The notes beneath the pieces are model-generated. The model was given only the letters and a program-made list of their open reading frames with translations. It was not told where the DNA came from and ran no database searches. Below are positions 10,771 through 22,722 of a stretch of DNA of 52,740 nucleotides, in pieces (positions within the stretch are counted from its first letter, which is position 1; each line of letters begins with the position of its first letter). A program made the translations under genes and the position numbers. Source of the stretch: Jaapia argillacea MUCL 33604 (taxonomy: Eukaryota > Basidiomycota > Agaricomycetes > Jaapiales > Jaapiaceae); assembly GCA_000697665.1 (NCBI GenBank), contig KL197738.1:242388-295127 (forward strand), written 5' to 3'.

Positions 10771-12708
10771 TCAGGAAGGCAAAGATGGTCCGTTGACAGG
10801 GGGTACGGGCGTAGAACCAGCTTGGTCACCACCGAACTGATCACGGAGGTATATGTTCCAAAACTCGGTCCACTCGGCTACGCCCGCAAGGGAAAAGACG
10901 TGCCCTCGAGGTTTATAGGTGCGTTGAAAAATGGACCGACCATCACCATCAACGAAAAGCAATTTAAACAAGAACGGATTGGTCTTTGTTGAAAATGTCA
11001 GCGTATGACCGGTTGGCGTTCTCGCCTGGGTGATCCCATGTGTCTGAGAAAACTGGAGGGATATTAACGCCTAAGAATTGATATTCCATTGCAAAAAGGA
11101 GAAATCGTTACCTCTCCGTTTCCAAGATCAATATTTTCGTGGGCGTTACGCAGGATCAATAGATTCAGATGGATGAAATCTTCATTAAATCGATTTCTCA
11201 AGGTGGAAGGATCGGGGGGACGACTCGGCTGTAATTGGGATATCAAGAAAGCCACTCGAGCGAGCAAAAAATAGAGGAAAGCGTACAAGGATTCTCGTCT
11301 CAATGAGGTTGGGGTTGCGGAATGCTAGCCATACATCACTCTTCAATATCATCCGAACGTCGAAAACTTGCGGCATTCGCTCTGCATTCGACGGTTACAA
11401 TTGATCCGCAACAAATATGAGAGACAGCTCACCTAAATGACCGTCCTGTGCGAATTGACGAAGGTAACTGAAGCAAGTTACTGCATGTGACTGCGAGTTG
11501 AAGACAAGGTCTACTGTGTCCAGGTAAGAGAGTTGCAGCTCGATAGAAGATCTATCGCGGTGCAACGTCCATTCACAATGGCCGCCACGTGAGATCGCCT
11601 TGGAGATGTACTCATCTCCGCAAGCCTGAAATTTGCCTTGAGCACCGAGAAACAATGGGATCTCCTAAACAAAAATGATGAGACGCATGCCTATAAGTAG
11701 GAAGACAATCCGCCGTACATTACCAATGCATGGTTGGACGTAAAAATGGCCATTTCCGCCGTACAGAACTTGAGCATCAGAGACCTCTTCGCAGCGAAAG
11801 TCTTCGACTGGAGTGAGTTTAGAGATGGACTGTGACCAGACGGATTGAACCTGATTGACATCATTCGAGAAAGAGAAGAACCCTGCTGGGACATAGGTCG
11901 CCGGGCGACCCTTCTGATCGAATGCAGGGCCTCTCGTCACGACACCCTGCCTGTAGGATTTGTCCACTACGACGTCCCAGATGGTAGATGCGAACCAAAA
12001 GCATGCCTTCCCAAGGGCATGGTAGCGGGGGTAGTGAGTCTCGATGACTTCGAGCAAGTCGACGATACGGCGAAGAGGAGGCGCGGATGTCGTGGGGGAG
12101 TAAGTGACCTGCTGGCAAACGTCGTAACCCATCCCCTCCGCCCTAAAGAACTCATTACGATTCATGGCAACGACAGCCTTGTCTTCTGCTGGAAATTCTT
12201 TGACGATAGTCGGAGAGACGGAAGAGAGGGAGGTTGCGCTCGAACTAGCGGTGGAGAGCGTCGGCCTCTTGGGCTTGGCACTTGCGCCCGCCTGGGATGA
12301 ACACTCTGCACCACATGGACGATCGGCAATGGGTACGGCGGCTCCAGAGGAGGATGGACCGGGGGAAGCGAAGGTTCCGTTCGCCGTCAGATCGATAAAT
12401 CGATCTAGACGGATCCAACGGATGGATGGGGGCTGCTCGTCGGCAATGCACCGTACTTGAAGTATGAGACATTCGTGGTGTGGTTTAGGCCCGCGACCTT
12501 TGACATGCTCCATAGAAATCAAGTAGTATGAGTCGAGTGGGGGAAAATCCAGGAGTTCGTCACAGAACTCAACGACGGGGCCGTTCCACACGGCGTTATC
12601 TTTCAGACTCGCACTTGGTGTCAAGAGGAGGGTCAATTCTGTTTCCTTTGGTTTACCCATGTCGGGGTCGATGTCGAGGGAGTGTTTGCGAGAGAATGCA
12701 GAGCCCAT
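10771..12708 (-). CDS. Uncharacterised protein, MGxxxS N-terminus, paralogue 1
   Basis: Five exons on the minus strand: 12708-11719, 11664-11433, 11366-11287, 11228-11112 and 11052-10771; the joins keep frame and give 566 aa. The N-terminus MGSAFSRKHSLDIDPDMGKP fits the MGxxxS N-myristoylation consensus, so a membrane-tethered cytosolic protein is possible. An internal Ser-rich linker (about residues 125-170) separates a first block (HECLILQV, IRWIRLDRFIDL) from a second (RIVDLLEVIETHYP, CFWFASTIWDVVVD). The second block resembles the CYWF...TIW motif of an uncharacterised Agaricomycete protein family as I remember it; this is not verified. Exon 2 and the last exon look beta-rich and might form a PH-like fold (inference). 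All splice sites are canonical. Function unknown. Confidence 0.8.
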
Positions 12709-15104
12709 GACGAGGGTTTAAGATCTCGAGCAAGGTTTGGGCATGAGCCAACACGAGGGGTACAGGTACCTTCCAGCAGGCAAACTGTGATAGAGCCTAC
12801 GAGACACCAGAGACGCCGTGCTCAGCCCAGATCAGTGCTTATTGCTGGATCACCAGTCTTGAGAGGAAAGATCGTTTGGAGTCGTATGTATTGCGAGGGG
12901 AGTACTGTTTGCAGCATGCCTGGAAGGAATGCACGTTACACCAAACATGGGAAAACGAAAGCCTCGATTGTTGGCGGGAGTGATTCCTACAAAAGCGGAG
13001 ATGGGAAACTGATAATCCTTCTCCATCTTGGTCATCGTGGAATCTTCATGGGGAGGCCTTGCGCCACTTCCGGCGACAGTTCGGTGAAAGACAATTGATG
13101 GGGTTTCATAATGAGGGATAGTTCGGCGATGGTTGTCACGGCAGATGGGTAGGAGTTTTTACAGCATAACACACTCAACTAGCGCCGACAGCCTTCCACC
13201 AGCCTTCAACGTCAATTCATTGTGGGATCCAAGAAGTTGACAACAAGGTGAGTCCCCAATCAGGCAGGGCCCTCGATCACTGTTGAAGCCCTTTCCAGAA
13301 ATTCTGGGTGCCTTCAACCATAATCTCGCAAAGCTAGGGATTCACGGATTCTACGTACCATTCACACGCGGCGTTCTGTCGTTCTAAAGGTTTGTTCAGG
13401 ATTGCCAGCCAGAAAAGGAAGGTCGTCAAAAGATCTTCGGTGAAGTCACATTGTCACGCCAGCTGCTCCCTTCGACTAATTTTATGCGCCTGTTTTGGCG
13501 AACCTGCGGCGGTCACCAGAGCTTCCCTTCTTCATCGTGTTGAGCTTGACTCCCGAGCTATCGGAAGTCGCTGTGCAATATCACCATGAGTCCTCCGCAT
13601 GTAAAGCAGCGCTCCGTGCCTCCGGGTACTAGAACAGACGCCAGTTTCTGAAACAATCAGTAGAAGTCACGGTGCGTCCTTCCCGTTTCCCGTTACTCTC
13701 AGTTTGTCAGGTTCGAAGTGGTACTTCTTAAGTACCTCCGTCGATCCTCTACACTCTACCGAATTCAAATTTGATTAGAATTCAAATTGAAGGTGCCATG
13801 TCGACGCCGTCAGTTCCAGTGTGACATGCCTCGATCGTGAGCCTGACTCAGGCTGGTCCGTAGACCAGCCGACCCACACTTTCCGTTCAACTTCTGACAG
13901 TGAAGAAAGTACACTGACACCCATTGGGGTGGTCTTCACCCCAGCGCACCTACCTGAGGACGGACACCACATGTTAACCCTTCTTATAGCGAGGAACTTT
14001 TGGACCATATCTTGGCCGCCCACATCAATCGAACGAATTTTCATTTGTCAGAGTCACTCCACATTGGGGGACCATCGTGAACACGCTGCCCAAGCGCATG
14101 GAAGTGGCGGAACTGGACCGTCCATTCCGGGATTGAACCGGGAGCAGAATATGCCTCAAGGGGCGGATAGACTAGAGAATCGATGACGAATGAATGCGTG
14201 TTCGAGTGGAATGCTGCCAGTGGAGGGAGTACGTCGGGCTTCCTCCGTATGTACCGGGTTCTTGACTCATGATACGACTTGCCGTTGGACATCTTACAAT
14301 GGTCCATTTGCGCGGAGATCGAACGAGTCCGCTGGGAGGAAATTGAGGAATTGCTGAGATAGACGAGAGGAGACCCCTGGTAAACGAACTGCGAGCAGAC
14401 ATCACAAGATGAACACCAGTCAGGCAGCTCCTCCGTAGATTTACTTGCCCCACACACCCCGTTGCCTTTTACACAACCAGCCACGATACTGTCGTTATAT
14501 GTATTTCAGCAGCCGCTTACAAGCTGCTCCGCGTCTGTACTCTTAGTTAGTGCGTAGCGGTTCTCTAGAACTCATCATCATCATCACCAGTCAGGCAACG
14601 ATGAGGCAAGCGAGGGGAGGCATCTGTCCGATTGCGGTTTTCCGTCCGGCGAATATTGGTGACAGGTCCCTGTCACAGGCATAGCAAGGAATCATTCAAC
14701 GATAACGAATGGTTTCGGAGTCCAACTTACCAAAACTGCTCACCGTGAGTAACAATCTTCAAAAGGTGCTAGTTCGCTGTGATAAGGGAGCCTGCCGGAT
14801 AATCGGGTGTAGGTAACAGATCAGCTAGACGATAAACGTAGACACGGAGGACGCAGCCGCAAGAAACAACCCGTAAAGCGAAGAACGAGAAGGGAAAGTG
14901 ATGAAGACGACAACACTGCAACTGATAGCAAAGCGGAAAAGCACACGGGCACTGAACGGAATCAACGAAGGAAAAGAGATGTATAGCAAGCACGATTGAG
15001 AAAGCAACTAGGATGACAAGCGAAAGCGGATGTCGAGAATGGCAGTTACTCGACGATAGAAAGGCCGGTCATATTCTTGGATGGGGGAGTAGAAGTGAAT
15101 TCGC
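12709..15104. other. Intergenic part of duplication unit 1
   Basis: I find no supported gene. Short frames (for example 13821-14186 plus and 14041-14484 minus) overlap each other and are not preserved in the duplicate at 17660-19944. Near 13761-13788 the 11-mer GAATTCAAATT occurs twice, 17 bases apart, around the palindrome TCAAATTTGA. This lies in a segment (about 13760-14050) that appears poorly matched in unit 2. Confidence 0.45.
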
Positions 15105-15260
15105 CTATCGAGTCAGCTGGGCCTGAAGGGAGGATTTCCAATATCCTGTCCACCGCTCCATATCTTCATTCGCAGCGACATCGCCGATGGCACTGTAGGA
15201 GCATTGGAAGAATACCCTCCCGGTCGCATCGATCCATCCTAGCTCAAATAGGCAACTTTA
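15105..15260 (-). pseudogene. Truncated 3' exon of the paralogue-3 gene
   Basis: The minus frame reads WIDATGRVFFQCSYS, then ERWTGYWKSSLQAQL and a stop. It aligns with the last exon of the gene at 19945-21794 (WIDATGRAFFQCSYS, KRWTVYWKTFLQAQL). Sequence homology fades upstream of this exon (towards 15340), and no other exon of that gene is present, so it is an orphan tail left at the duplication breakpoint. Without upstream exons it cannot encode the family protein. Confidence 0.75.
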
Positions 15261-15852
15261 ATCCTTAACTCTGTAAGGACAGGCTCGCGAGATGCCAGCC
15301 ATGCCTCGCAGCTTTCTTCTTAACCCTCAGTGCCCCCTTGGGTTGTTGCATGGTCGGGTATAGTTGTGCTGTAGTTTTTCCTCTGCCTATATACACATCG
15401 GACTGATTGTTATAATGTGATAATGCCTAGTCTTGTCTCGACGTCTTGCTTTACCCGAAGACGAAGTCGACGGGCCTGTTGTCTTCGAATCCAAGTCTTT
15501 CACACCACGAGATGGGGGGAAGCAGAACATGGCCGTCTGTCGCATCTGGAATGGTGAGAATTCAACCGCCTGCGAAGGAGGATTCAAAGATGAAGTCGAA
15601 GAATCGAAGCAAGGGGTGGCGAAGAGGGAATTGTGACCCACTGCATCATTGCTCACAAGCTGGAAGAGGACAAAGACCCAAGGTAATCGACACGAAAAGC
15701 ATTGGTAATCCGACTGGAGAGACGAAGGTGTGAAGTGATAAACGGCGCTGTCGTCCATTACAGCCCAGGGAAACAGGCTGGGGGAAGGCGTAGAGTATGA
15801 CGAGGACACTGACGGAAGGACACCAAGGGAACATACAAGTGGGAACTATGAG

Positions 15853-17659
15853 TCAGGAAGGCAGAGATGGGCGGTTAGCATGGGGTACAGGCGTAGAACC
15901 AGCTTGGTCACCACCGAATTGATCACGGAGATAAATGTTCCAAAACTCGGTCCATTCGGCTACGCCCGGAAGGGAGAAGACGTGCCCTCGAGGTTTATAG
16001 GTGCATTGAAAAATGGGCCGGCTACCACGTCAACTAGTTGGTGTAGTCACTGGGGCGGGACCTTCCGTCTGAGAGAACTAGAAAGATATTAACAAGAAGA
16101 ATCAATGTTGAACCGCGAACAAGAAATGCTACCTCTCCATTTCGAAGATCGATATTTTCGCGGGTAGTACACAGGGTCAGTAGGTTCAGATGGGTAAAAT
16201 CTTCATTAAATCGATCCCTCAAGGTGGAAGGGTCGGAAAGCCTCGGCCGTATTGGAATGTCAGGAAAGCCACTCGAGCGGGTAAGAGTCGAGGAAGGCGT
16301 ACAAGGATTCTCGACTCTACGAGGTTGGGGTCGTGGAATGCTAGCCATACGTTGCTCATCTTCAATATCATCTGAACGTCGAAGACTAGCGACATACGCT
16401 CTGCTTTCAGCGGTTAGGGCCCATTCGCGAAACAACATGATAGAGAGGGCTTACCTAAATAACATTTTTGTGCATATTGACGAAGGCAACTCAAGCAATT
16501 GACCGCATTTGAATGCGAACTGAAGATAAGGTCCGCCGTGTCCCCGGAAGAGAGGTGTAGCTGGATAGAAGATTTATCACGGTGCAGCGTCCATTCACAA
16601 TGGCTACCACCGGAGATATCCTTGGCGATATAATCATCTCCACAAGCCTGGAACCTGCCCGTAGCGTCGAGAAACAATGGGATCTCCTATAAAACGATCA
16701 GAAATCATGCCAGTAGGAAGAGGACCCTCCGTACGTTCCCAATGCAAGGTTGAATGTAAAGATGACCGTTTCCGCCATAAAGGATTTGAGCATCAGAGAC
16801 CTCCTCGCATCGAAACTATTCGACCGGAGTGAGTTTAGAGATGGACTGTGACCAGACGGATTGAACCTGATTGAGATCATTTGGGGCAGAGAAGAGCCCT
16901 GCCAGGACATAGGTCGCCGGGCGACCCATCTGATCAAATGTGGGACCTCTCGTCACGACACCCTGCCTGCAGGACTTGTCCACCAGGACTTCCTGAATGG
17001 TAGATCCGAACCAGAAGCATGTGTTCCCAAGAGCATGATGGCGAGGGAAGCGCGTCTCGATCACTTGGAGCAAGTCGACGATACGAGGTGGGGATATGGT
17101 GGCAAACATCGTAACCCATTCCCTCCGCCCTGAACAACTCATGGCGATTCATGGCGACGACAGCCTTGTCTTGCGCTGGAAATTCTTTGACGATGGCCGG
17201 AGAGACGGAAGAGAGAGAGGTTGCGCTCGAACCAGCGGTGGAGAGCGTCGGCCTCTTGGGCTTGGTGCTTGCGCCCACCTGGATGGATACTCTACACCAC
17301 CTGGGCGATTGGCAATGGGTCCGACGGCAGCGCCAGAGGAGGACGAGGGACCAGGAGAAGCGAGGGACCCGTTCGGGGTCAGATCGATAAATCGATCTAG
17401 ACGGATCCAACGGATGGATGGGACTGCTCGTCGGCAATGCACCGCACTTGGAGTATGAGACATTCGTGGTGTGGTTTAAGTCCACGACCTTTGACATGCT
17501 CCATAGAAATTAAGTAGTATGGGTCGAGTGGGGAAATCCAGGAGCTCACCACAGAACTCAGCGACGAGGCCGTTCCACACGGCATTGTCTTTATGGCTCG
17601 CACCAGGATTCAAGAGGAAGGTCAGATCTGTGTCATTTGCGAGAGAATACAGAGCCCAC
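15853..17659 (-). pseudogene. Broken paralogue 2 of the MGxxxS family
   Basis: Closely matches the gene at 10771-12708 over all exons but is disabled in several ways visible by alignment. The start codon is GTG in place of ATG (minus strand at 17659). A block of roughly 40 nt after the SRK codons, which would encode the conserved DPDMGKP motif, is missing. A 2-nt loss in the DFPPLDSYY region (about 17530) shifts the frame. About 60 nt are gone from the start of the last exon (about 16020-16060). Smaller indels lie in the Ser-rich linker and near 17085. The last exon still reads EWTEFWNIYLRDQFGGD. The combination of lost start and frameshift makes an intact product implausible, though a shorter product from an internal ATG cannot be excluded. 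Confidence 0.8.
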
Positions 17660-19944
17660 GATGAGGGTTTAAGATCTCGAGCAAAGTTTTGCACATGAAT
17701 CAACACGAGGAGTACAGCTGCTTTCCAGCAGGCAAGCTGTGATAGAGCCTACGAGACACCAGAGACGCTGTCCTAAGCCCAGATCAGAGGTTGGTGCTGG
17801 ATAACCGGTCCTGGAGGAAATGTCGCCTGGAGTTATGTCTATTGCGAGGGGGGGGGCACTGGTGAAACATGCTGCAAGGAATGGTGCCCATCATCGCCAC
17901 GTTACGCCAGGCATGGGAAACAAGGGCCCGATTGTGAGGGGAGTGACGGCGAGTGACGGGAATCTGTCGAAACTGGTGATGCTTCGCCATCCACGACTTC
18001 AGCTTGCCTTCTGCGTTGTCATCCTAGAACCTTGATTGGGAGGCGATGTACCATTTTTGATCATCACGATCACGCTTCGGTGAAAGTGAGCCGGCACTCA
18101 AAGTGTCATAATATAGGATATCACGGTCAGTGTCACTGTCAAGCGCTGGGCTGGAAGGGCTACTAGTGCCGACAGCTCCTACCACGGACCTTCAGCGTCA
18201 ATTAATTGTGGGATCTTGGAAGCCAGCTCAGGAAGTTGTTGAACAAAAGGAGTTCCCAATTCAGCAGGGTTAAGAAATCGTTCCGTCACCGTCACAGAGA
18301 ATTTCCTGGCTAGGGTTGCAGGTCCAACACCTCTTCTAGAAATCCGGCGTGCCTTCAGCTGCGTTGTAACCTCACAATCTTTTGGGATCCATCTAGATGC
18401 TCTTTATCAGACGCGGACCCTGTACTACTCAACGAAGTACACCTCCTGGATGCTAGTCAAATTTATACAGGCGAGCAACTTACAAACGATCTGTGACTAA
18501 GTCACACATATTAGGCTCCCGCATCTTTTTGATGGGTTGTTTCGGCGAAGCAACAGCGGTCTCCGAGCCAACATGTGCGCTCCGTTGCCTCCCTTCTGTG
18601 GAGTTTCGTCGAAGAATCGGGTATGGCAGAGGCCAGTTTCTGAAAAAACCATTTAGGCTTGCCAAGTCGATCAGATATGACCAACCGTCCTTTCCGTTCC
18701 TTTCCGCGACCGATTAGAGCCAGGAGGTACAATTGTCCGCACACGCAGGTACGATCTATCGCGAGAACCTGGACAGAAATATTTATCAAACTACCTCCGT
18801 TGACCCTCGTTCGTTTACTCTACGCGAGCCGTTTCGTGAATGATCGTACAATAAGAAAATATTCACAACCTGGCGACGAATCCACGCTTCCCATAGTTCC
18901 CCGCTACGGGGCGTACGACCATCCTATATCCACCCAGGTGAAACAGCTGGAGCGAAGACAACGTCCAAACGCAGAAGTGGCGTCCATTCGGAGATAGACA
19001 CTCTGAGGGGAATCAAGGGACTCACATGTGGGGTCTCTTCGAGGCAGATAACGTGGAGATGACACAAGGGAGGTTTGGGTCATGGGTGCTTACATGAGGA
19101 TCGAGGTCAGTGATTGAAGTCGGTGGACGGAAGCACGTCGTTGTGTGGGGAGATCCTGTAACCTTATTAAATAAGGCCTGTACTAATTGGAAAACATACC
19201 CCTCTCCACCGAAATAAACATCGAACGAGTCCATTGGGAGGGAATCGTGGGGATGGCTGGCATACAATGTTTGTGAAGCTCAGAGTTCCGAGAAGTCCTG
19301 TTAAAGAGTTGGCTTCTCATTTATAGGAAAGTTGGAGAAAGAAACTTATAAGTAAGCGTTGTAGCAGACGGACGCAGCCGGCAGCGATGAGGCAGACTTA
19401 ATTATATCCGGTGCTACTGACTCTCCGATCCGGCGGAGGAATTGTCGGTGTCGGTGACGGACCTGTCACAAACGTAGTAAAATGAATCGTATTTTGGAGT
19501 GCACATTGCCAAACTGCTCACCGTGGGTAACGATCGTCAAACGTTGCTAGTTCGGTGCGATAAGGGTGACTGCCGGATGTGTATGGAAGTAGGCATTGAT
19601 GCTTTGTGTGGTCGGTGAGACGTGAAGCGAGGGATACGAGGCCAACACAGGACATCCATAACGCAACGAAAGCAACGAAGCGAACGAGAGGAACGAAAGC
19701 AATGGAAGAAACCAACAACGAAAGCAATGAAAACAATGAAAACAACGAAAGCAATGGAAGAAACGAAACAACAAAAGCAACGAAAGACAAGAGATTAAGA
19801 ACATAGCGTCGGCAGCGAAAGCGAAGGATATGGATCGCATGAGAATCGAAGAAAGCACTGTGAAGTAAATTAAGAACGACTAAGGAAGGAATGCAAATGA
19901 CGAAACGAAAGCGAATGACGGTTACTAGGTGATGGAAAGACTCC
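17660..19944. other. Intergenic part of duplication unit 2
   Basis: No gene supported. Open frames are short and not shared with the duplicate. A purine-rich low-complexity tract occupies about 19650-19795. A G-run of nine lies near 17850. Homology to 12709-15104 is patchy, most visible near 18100-18300 and 19480-19590. Confidence 0.45.
19650..19795 (+). repeat. Purine-rich low-complexity tract (AACGAAAGCAATG type)
   Basis: An irregular array of 6- and 12-base variants such as GAAAGCAATGAA, AACAACGAAAGC and GAAACAACAAAAGC. One strand is almost entirely A and G with regular C. The opposite strand therefore reads as runs of Phe, Leu, Ser and Val in long open frames (19518-19858), a composition artefact and not a membrane protein. 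The matching place in unit 1 (about 14830-15000) is similarly purine-rich but not repetitive, so expansion occurred after duplication. Confidence 0.7.
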
Positions 19945-21794
19945 TCAGGCGAATTCCCCCGTTGACAGCTGGGCCTGAAGGAAGGTTTTCCAATACACAG
20001 TCCACCGCTTCATCTCCTCGTAGACAGCGACATGATTGCTTGGCGAGTAGGAGCATTGGAAAAATGCCCTCCCGGTCGCATCAATCCATCGCAGAGTAAA
20101 TAGCGAAAGGTCAGCGGAGAAGGTCAGAACCTGGCCGGTCTTTGAGATCACTTGCGCTCCATCATTGGTTTCAACAAACTGGGAAAATCAGACTTCGATA
20201 AACTGTCACTTGAAAGGAGATGTGAAGGGCGACTGACAGATGCGTCGTCGAGTCGAGTCGATTCGAGGTCGAATTTACTCCGACAGTAGGCGAGGGTTAC
20301 GAAATCTTCTCTCATTTGTGACCTGAGTGCCAAATCATCGACACGTTTATGCTGATTCTAATGAGTAAGATGCCTGACACCAAAGGAGAACCAGCCTTAC
20401 TCGGATCCTTACTCCCATAAGTAAAGGGTCACGAAATGTAAGCCAGGCTTGGCAACTTTCCCACATCGTCACTCTGAATGTCTTGGACAGGGGCGCTGAA
20501 AGACGACCAAGGGTGAGCATCAAATGAATAGGATTTGTAGGCGGAGTCAATGCTAACCTGAAGAGAGAGTAGAGGCATACTGGAGAATGTACGAAAAGCA
20601 TTCCGCGGCTTCAGAAGGGGAAGTAAAGTCGATGGATAGAGAATACAGCAGCGAGGGTTTTCGGAGTTCGATAGACCTATTCCGGACGGAGAGCATCATC
20701 ACATAGTTGCCTTCCCCTGTCACGACCTTCGATATGAAACCCTCCCGAAGTCCTTGGAAGACGCCAGGGGCATCTAAACCCAAAGGGACTGCCTAAAGCA
20801 AGTTGGCATGAGTGTTGAATAACCAAAACGACGAAGATCTCACCTCTCCCACAATCGGTTGCACAAAAAAGCACCCTTGTCCCCGCTGGAAGAAGATAGC
20901 GTCCGTAGATTCTTCGTAAAAGAACTCTCCCATGGGAGTGAGTATGGACGGCGATTGTACCCATCTCTCGCGTACTTCTCGTTTATTATCTGAGAACGAA
21001 ACCGACATCTTGTGTGGAAAAGCTGGAAATGGACGACCTTTCTTCTTCACAGCAGGTCCCTTCTCGATCTCGGACGGCGAGTGGCAATCAACAATCACCT
21101 CCCATACGGTAGATGCGAACCAAAAACAAGCTCTGCCGATAAGCTTGTATTCGGGATAATGTTCCTCGATCACGTTCAACAGGTCGAGAACGGTGCGGAG
21201 GGTGGGCGCGAGTGACTTGTCGATGTAGGTGGCCTTCTGGCACAATTCGTACGTCGATCTGTCGGGATCGAACAGATCTTCACGTGCAAGAGCCACTCTG
21301 GCTTTATCCTCTGCGAGAAAGTCCTTGAAGACATTGGAGATAGATTCCGGGGAGGACGAGGAGGAAGTCGAGGTTCGCGTGGCGGATGGTCGAGTTCGGG
21401 AGGGTGGTGGAAGGTGTTCGGCTTGGCAAAGCCGGTCGCAGACGTCTCCGCTCTGGGGGGTCGAAGAACTCGGTGAGGAGTCTGCATTTATGAACCTATC
21501 GAGACGCATCCAGCGAACGGAAGGCGAGTCCAGGGCTTCGAATTGAACGACTAAGCATTCGTGGTACGGTTTCCCGTCGCAACCCTTCAAGTGCTCTATG
21601 CAAGCCAATCGATATGAGTCGACAGGCGGAAAGTCGATCAACAATGTATGCAGCTCCGTCACGGGACCTCTCCACAACGGACGCACAGGTAGCCTCGCAT
21701 CAGGTGTAAAGAGCTGCTCCAAGTTAGCTGGGTTGGGTTTGCCCATGTCGGGATCAAGGTCGAGAGAACGGTTTCGAGAGAAAAAGCCGCCCAT
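19945..21794 (-). CDS. Uncharacterised protein, MGxxxS N-terminus, paralogue 3
   Basis: Five exons on the minus strand: 21794-20844, 20792-20558, 20495-20401, 20357-20238 and 20178-19945; these keep frame and give 544 aa, close to the 566 aa of paralogue 1 with the same intron positions. The start is placed at the ATG giving MGGFFSRNRSLDLDPDMGKP, because paralogue 1 starts at the same point; a longer in-frame ORF begins at 21908 but is unconserved. Conserved blocks are HECLVVQF, SVRWMRLDRFI, TVLDLLNVIEEHYPEY, CFWFASTVWEVIVD and, last, WIDATGRAFFQCSYS. The Ser/Pro linker (about residues 115-160) is variable. MGxxxS suggests N-myristoylation. No catalytic motif is visible. Divergently arranged with GAL1. 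Confidence 0.82.
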
Positions 21795-22722
21795 GGTGAG
21801 TATGCACCTGGCGAGGTGCGCACGAGGATACCCGCAAGCAAACTGTGTTTGAGCTTGAAGGACTGAGCCGCCGACCTGTTCCAATCTTTCCCTGCCTGTC
21901 TGACGCACCCTGACCCCTCTGACGCCCTTGAACCCAACGTACCAAACTTAGAGCTTAGCTGTTGGGAATCCAAATGCTTGATGCGAGAAATTCCTGCAAG
22001 GCGTGTGATGCAGCGAGGACACGTAAATCCATACTTTGCGTAGCAATGCACGCAGGCGTATCCAAAGTGTACTTATTCCACGGAACACGGCGGGCCTTGG
22101 AAAATGTCGATAACTGAATGAGGGGATTTTGACGCGGTGATGCTGACAACTGATTTCTCTGGTAGGATTCCTACCGAGTTCGGGGAAAACAGTGAGGGCA
22201 TCCGGGGAGTCGGTGATCTGACAGCAACTGAAAAGCCATAATCGGTGAAGGCCCCGCACCAGAGAGAATTCTTGTGCATTTGGTACTCATAGCAGCGTTG
22301 GAGATCCGTGACTAGGCCAGTAGGTGTAACAGCCTCACAGATTTTGAATCGCATTTTGCAAAGCACCCAAAGTCGTCCGGAACCATGAGGTCCTGGAGAA
22401 GCGCTGTGGCCGGTTACCGAGTATATGCGCTCGGATCACTATCACAAAAATCCGGACCGAGTATTTCTGCCAAAGTTTCCGCAAATATATATGCCTTATT
22501 TCCCTTTGCTTTGTCGTGGATTGTATCGTCCCAAACGATGAGAACGAGCGACGACCGGCCCTGGTTTTCTCCCTCGAGAAATCGGTCATCTGCCACCCCC
22601 CCGGATCGCAATTTCCGGCTGATAGTACTTCTACAGCTATCAACTCACTCATCATGAACGAATCGCGTGTTTCTTTTTCCCTAGTATCGCCAGCTGCACT
22701 GGTTGAGTTGTGTTGAATTATC
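21795..22722. other. Divergent promoter region between paralogue 3 and GAL1
   Basis: About 930 bases between two outward-facing start codons. No supported gene lies here. A minus-strand frame at 22414-22611 reads fairly protein-like but has no splice partners or family match. A Gal4-type site (CGG, eleven bases, CCG) was not found by eye, and basidiomycetes generally lack Gal4 regulation, so no operator is claimed. Confidence 0.5.

Larger units (their letters stand above)
10249..15340. repeat. Second tandem duplication, unit 1 (about 5.1 kb)
   Basis: Directly repeated with the DNA from about 15341. The unit holds the intact minus-strand MGSAFSR gene (10771-12708), about 2.4 kb without a clear gene, and the last part of a second paralogue (15105-15260) whose full version stands at 19945-21794. 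The right flank of unit 1 therefore stops inside a gene that is complete after unit 2, the expected signature of a tandem duplication with an intragenic breakpoint. Confidence 0.8.
15341..19944. repeat. Second tandem duplication, unit 2
   Basis: Second copy of the block starting at 10249, with the broken paralogue 2 and about 2.3 kb of intergenic DNA that still matches unit 1 in patches (CAAACTGCTCACCGTG near 19510 against AAAACTGCTCACCGTG near 14730). It runs without a break into the full-length paralogue 3. Divergence from unit 1 is much greater in the intergenic part than in the gene part. Confidence 0.75.

Noticed and set aside
19518-19858. Two minus-strand frames of 90-103 codons rich in Phe/Leu/Ser/Val, resembling membrane proteins
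   Set aside because: They are the complement of the purine-rich GAAAGCAA-type repeat; several frames are open at once and the sequence is low complexity.
21795-21908. Longer start for paralogue 3 at 21908
   Set aside because: The extra 38 residues have no counterpart in paralogue 1, which starts at the position of the MGGFFSR methionine.
22414-22611. Minus-strand 65-codon frame with a protein-like sequence upstream of GAL1
   Set aside because: No splice-joined partners, no motif, and it sits in the divergent promoter between two good genes.
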